The notes beneath the pieces were generated by a model. That model searched no databases. It had not been told where the DNA came from and saw only the letters and a list, made by a program, of their open reading frames with translations. From positions 1 through 15,072 of the forward strand of contig CAADVN010000164.1 of assembly GCA_900752445.1 (NCBI GenBank): DNA of 15,072 nucleotides. Direction: 5' to 3'. Origin of the DNA: an uncultured Oscillospiraceae bacterium. GTDB taxonomy: Bacteria > Bacillota > Clostridia > Oscillospirales > Oscillospiraceae. The translations under genes and the position numbers were made by a program. Shown piece by piece: positions 13,094 to 15,072 of this stretch (within the stretch, counting starts at the first letter, position 1; every line of letters starts with the position of its first letter).

Positions 13094-15072
13094 TGTAAAT
13101 TTCCGCCCTGTCCTGGATGATCGCGCAGACGTCGCCGACGGACTTGTCGCCGGCGAAGAAGGCCCCGGCCTCGTCCGTTACGATGTCGAGCAGCGCGTCG
13201 TCGCAGTCGTAGACCACGGACGCCGAGTTTATGAGCGTCAGAGCCGCCTCCACATCCGCCTCGGCGGGCAGGTCATAGCGCTGTTCGGTCACGCTGCCGT
13301 CGGGCAGTATCAGGATCAGCTTCTGCTTTTCGGGGTCGTTCCGCACGAGCAGCCAGTTCTCAAAGCCCTCGCGCAGTTCTGTCTCGGTCACGGGCAGGCA
13401 GCGCGACGCCGGATGCTCCATGGCATAGAGCAGGAAGGCCTCCGCCGCCTCGCGCTGGCCTGTCAGGGATGAGACGCCCAGGCGTATGCCGGCGTTTATT
13501 GCCACAGTCCCGCCCTCGGCGGACGGGAAACCCAGCCTGACGCAGCCGCCCGGGTACAGCGCGCGCTCCATGCAGAGCGTGTCCAGGAACCACTCGCCGC
13601 CGGACTCGACGGCCCCGAGCTGTGCGCCGGTGTAGATGCGCCCATAGTCCACGCCCATATCCGGCTCGAAGTCCTCAGGCAGCGCCGATGCGTATTCGAG
13701 CAGACGGGCGAACTGCTCGCTGTCGAACCGCTCCTGCCCGTCAATATAGCTGCCGCCGTTGAAGGCGAGGTAGTATTCGAGGAACATGTCCCGGCTCATG
13801 TTCGCGTCGAAGACCGGTGTGCCCGTCTCCTCGTACAGCCTCAGCATGTCCCCGGGCGTCCACGTCCCGCCCGGGACGTATTCTTCGGAGATGACGCAGT
13901 ACATGAGCTCAAAGCAGGGCACGAACTCATAGACCCCGCCGTCGGGGCTGGTGATGGCCCTGCGCACGCCTTCGGCGAGGCCGAGCGTCTCTGTGAACGC
14001 GCCGAGCTCGGCGAGATAGCCGCGCCGGGCGAATTGCTCCTTCGGCAGCGAGCTGAGGTCGTAGAGGTCGGGCGCGCGGCCGGAGCCCATCTCGGAGACG
14101 AGACGTTCAAGCTCGCCTGCGCCGTACTGCTCCACCTCGATGACGCAGCCGGAATTGCTGCTGTTGAAGCTGCTGACCAGCTCGGAAAGCTCGCGGCTCA
14201 TGCCGCCGGAAGCCAGCCTGAGCACAGAAAGCTCGGTGCCCGCGGGCAGCTCGCGCCAGAGGCTCAGCTCGCCGAAGATGACGGCGGCGAACACGGCGTC
14301 GCCCAGCCGGTACATGATGCTGCCGGACGCGCCGCTGGCCGCCATGTCCATGACCAGCCGCGTCTCGCCGCTGCGGTGATCGAGGGCGAGGATGTCCGTG
14401 CCGGAGCGCACATAGAGCTCGTCCGTACCCAGCCCCGGCGCTGCGTCGTCCCAGGCAGTCTCCTGAGGATAGGCCCGGCTTTCGCTGAGGTCGCGCGGAT
14501 ACTCGGTTATGACATAGCCGTCCGGCGTGTCCGAACAGGCCAAAATTCCGCCGCCGGCGCTCTCGAGCAGCGTCGTGCGGTCAGCGAGGATGTCCGCAAC
14601 GACGCGGGCGCGGCCCTCGCAGTCCACGAATTGCAGCGTGTTTATCATGGCGACGAGATAGCCGCCCTCGCAGGGGATGAGGCTCTGCACGGCCGTCGGG
14701 TCGTTTTCAAACAGCTCGGCGAGGCCGATCTCGCGCCGGAGCGCGCCGTCGGCGGCGTATTCGCGGATGAGCCGGGAACCGCAGACGAAGGCCACGCCGC
14801 CGTCTGAGAGTATGCAGCCCTCAGTCACGTCACCGTCAATGGGTATGGGCAGCTCGCGCAGCTCGCCGCTCGCGGCGTCCAGCTCGAAGAGCCCATAGCC
14901 CGCCGCGGACATGTCCAGGAACGAGACATATGCCCTGCCCCTGCCCGGAAACAGGCGGCTAGCCGACCGCCAGCCCTCTGGCACAGGTACGCTTTCCCGG
15001 GAAAATATCCCGCTGCCGGCCTCAATGACGCGCACCTCCGGCGTGGAAGGCGGCGGGCCCCCCCGTCTCCCC
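13074..15072 (-). CDS. Extracellular solute-binding protein with N-terminal propeller-like region (5' end outside window)
   Basis: The frame is open to the window edge, with a Pro/Gly-rich linker (PPPSTPE) at the visible start that would suit the region after a lipobox, so the true start lies beyond 15072. Counted from the GTG at 15035, residues about 1-260 show repeated short-strand units (GYGLFELDAASGELRELPIP, GGVAFVCGSRLIREYAADGA, DILALDHRSGETRLVMD) like a beta-propeller. From about 270, LSELVSSFNSSNSGCVIEVE, SGRAPDLYDLS and QFARRGYLAELGAF match the family 1 ABC solute-binding fold (SBP_bac_1-like). LLYAMEHPAS and a C-terminal helix complete it. Such a fusion is larger than a usual binding protein (about 420 residues) and suggests a surface sensor or transport receptor. 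No permease genes are visible nearby. Host-like GC and codon use. Confidence 0.75.
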   Translation of the reverse strand, partial: GRRGGPPPSTPEVRVIEAGSGIFSRESVPVPEGWRSASRLFPGRGRAYVSFLDMSAAGYGLFELDAASGELRELPIPIDGDVTEGCILSDGGVAFVCGSRLIREYAADGALRREIGLAELFENDPTAVQSLIPCEGGYLVAMINTLQFVDCEGRARVVADILADRTTLLESAGGGILACSDTPDGYVITEYPRDLSESRAYPQETAWDDAAPGLGTDELYVRSGTDILALDHRSGETRLVMDMAASGASGSIMYRLGDAVFAAVIFGELSLWRELPAGTELSVLRLASGGMSRELSELVSSFNSSNSGCVIEVEQYGAGELERLVSEMGSGRAPDLYDLSSLPKEQFARRGYLAELGAFTETLGLAEGVRRAITSPDGGVYEFVPCFELMYCVISEEYVPGGTWTPGDMLRLYEETGTPVFDANMSRDMFLEYYLAFNGGSYIDGQERFDSEQFARLLEYASALPEDFEPDMGVDYGRIYTGAQLGAVESGGEWFLDTLCMERALYPGGCVRLGFPSAEGGTVAINAGIRLGVSSLTGQREAAEAFLLYAMEHPASRCLPVTETELREGFENWLLVRNDPEKQKLILILPDGSVTEQRYDLPAEADVEAALTLINSASVVYDCDDALLDIVTDEAGAFFAGDKSVGDVCAIIQDRAEIYIAEQFG

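Noticed and set aside
14034..14807. A 257-codon plus-strand frame opposite the solute-binding protein
   Set aside because: Long antisense frames are expected in GC-rich genes; its composition (Ala/Glu/Gly/Arg-rich, low complexity) is not protein-like and the minus frame explains the DNA.
1..15072. CRISPR arrays, tRNA or rRNA genes
   Set aside because: No regularly spaced repeats and no cloverleaf or rRNA-like sequence seen on either strand by eye.

Overview
The ends of this window (about 1-1888 and 12845-15072) are GC-rich and code densely, with heavy GCG/CTG/GGC codon use. The proteins (FtsX-type ABC exporter, solute-binding lipoprotein, SLH-domain remnant, ECF sigma factor with a membrane anti-sigma partner, IS256 transposase) suggest a GC-rich Firmicute, most like a gut Oscillospiraceae/Clostridia bacterium. 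This assignment is inferred from codon use and gene families; there is no rRNA or other marker.

Between the ends lies a mosaic of lower-GC accessory DNA. From left to right: (1) the 3' part of a host-like FtsX permease gene and its LolD/MacB-type ATPase gene, plus strand. (2) Starting at the ATGA overlap with that ATPase stop codon, composition becomes AT-rich: a fused membrane/ATPase ABC exporter and a subtilisin-fold (S8) protease with an extra C-terminal domain. This pairing resembles the export/protease end of a clostridial peptide-maturation (RiPP) cassette, but no precursor or radical SAM enzyme is visible. (3) A 451-base gap with a strong hairpin and a tandem 13-base repeat. (4) A translationally coupled trio: ECF-like sigma factor, DUF4367-like anti-sigma protein and small secreted protein. 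(5) Mobile-element debris: a hairpin over a ribosome binding site, a truncated conjugative-element gene, a complete IS256-family element, the last codons of an unrelated XRE-type regulator, and the last codons of an SLH-domain gene with its terminator. (6) On the minus strand, a self-contained operon: promoter, small secreted protein, a perfect 16-bp intercistronic hairpin, three ABC permease subunits sharing a V-R-x-x-S-R type motif, and one ATPase. (7) Host-like minus-strand DNA: a small lipoprotein gene that looks frameshifted and a large propeller-like plus solute-binding protein that runs off the window.

The most interesting systems are the minus-strand secreted-peptide/three-permease ABC operon (12801 down to 9364), which looks like a bacteriocin or signalling-peptide export/immunity unit, and the ABC/S8 pair at 1889-5126, whose protease appears to lack the usual oxyanion Asn. 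The whole middle looks like an accumulation site between two convergent host operons, reshaped by IS256-associated deletion or recombination.
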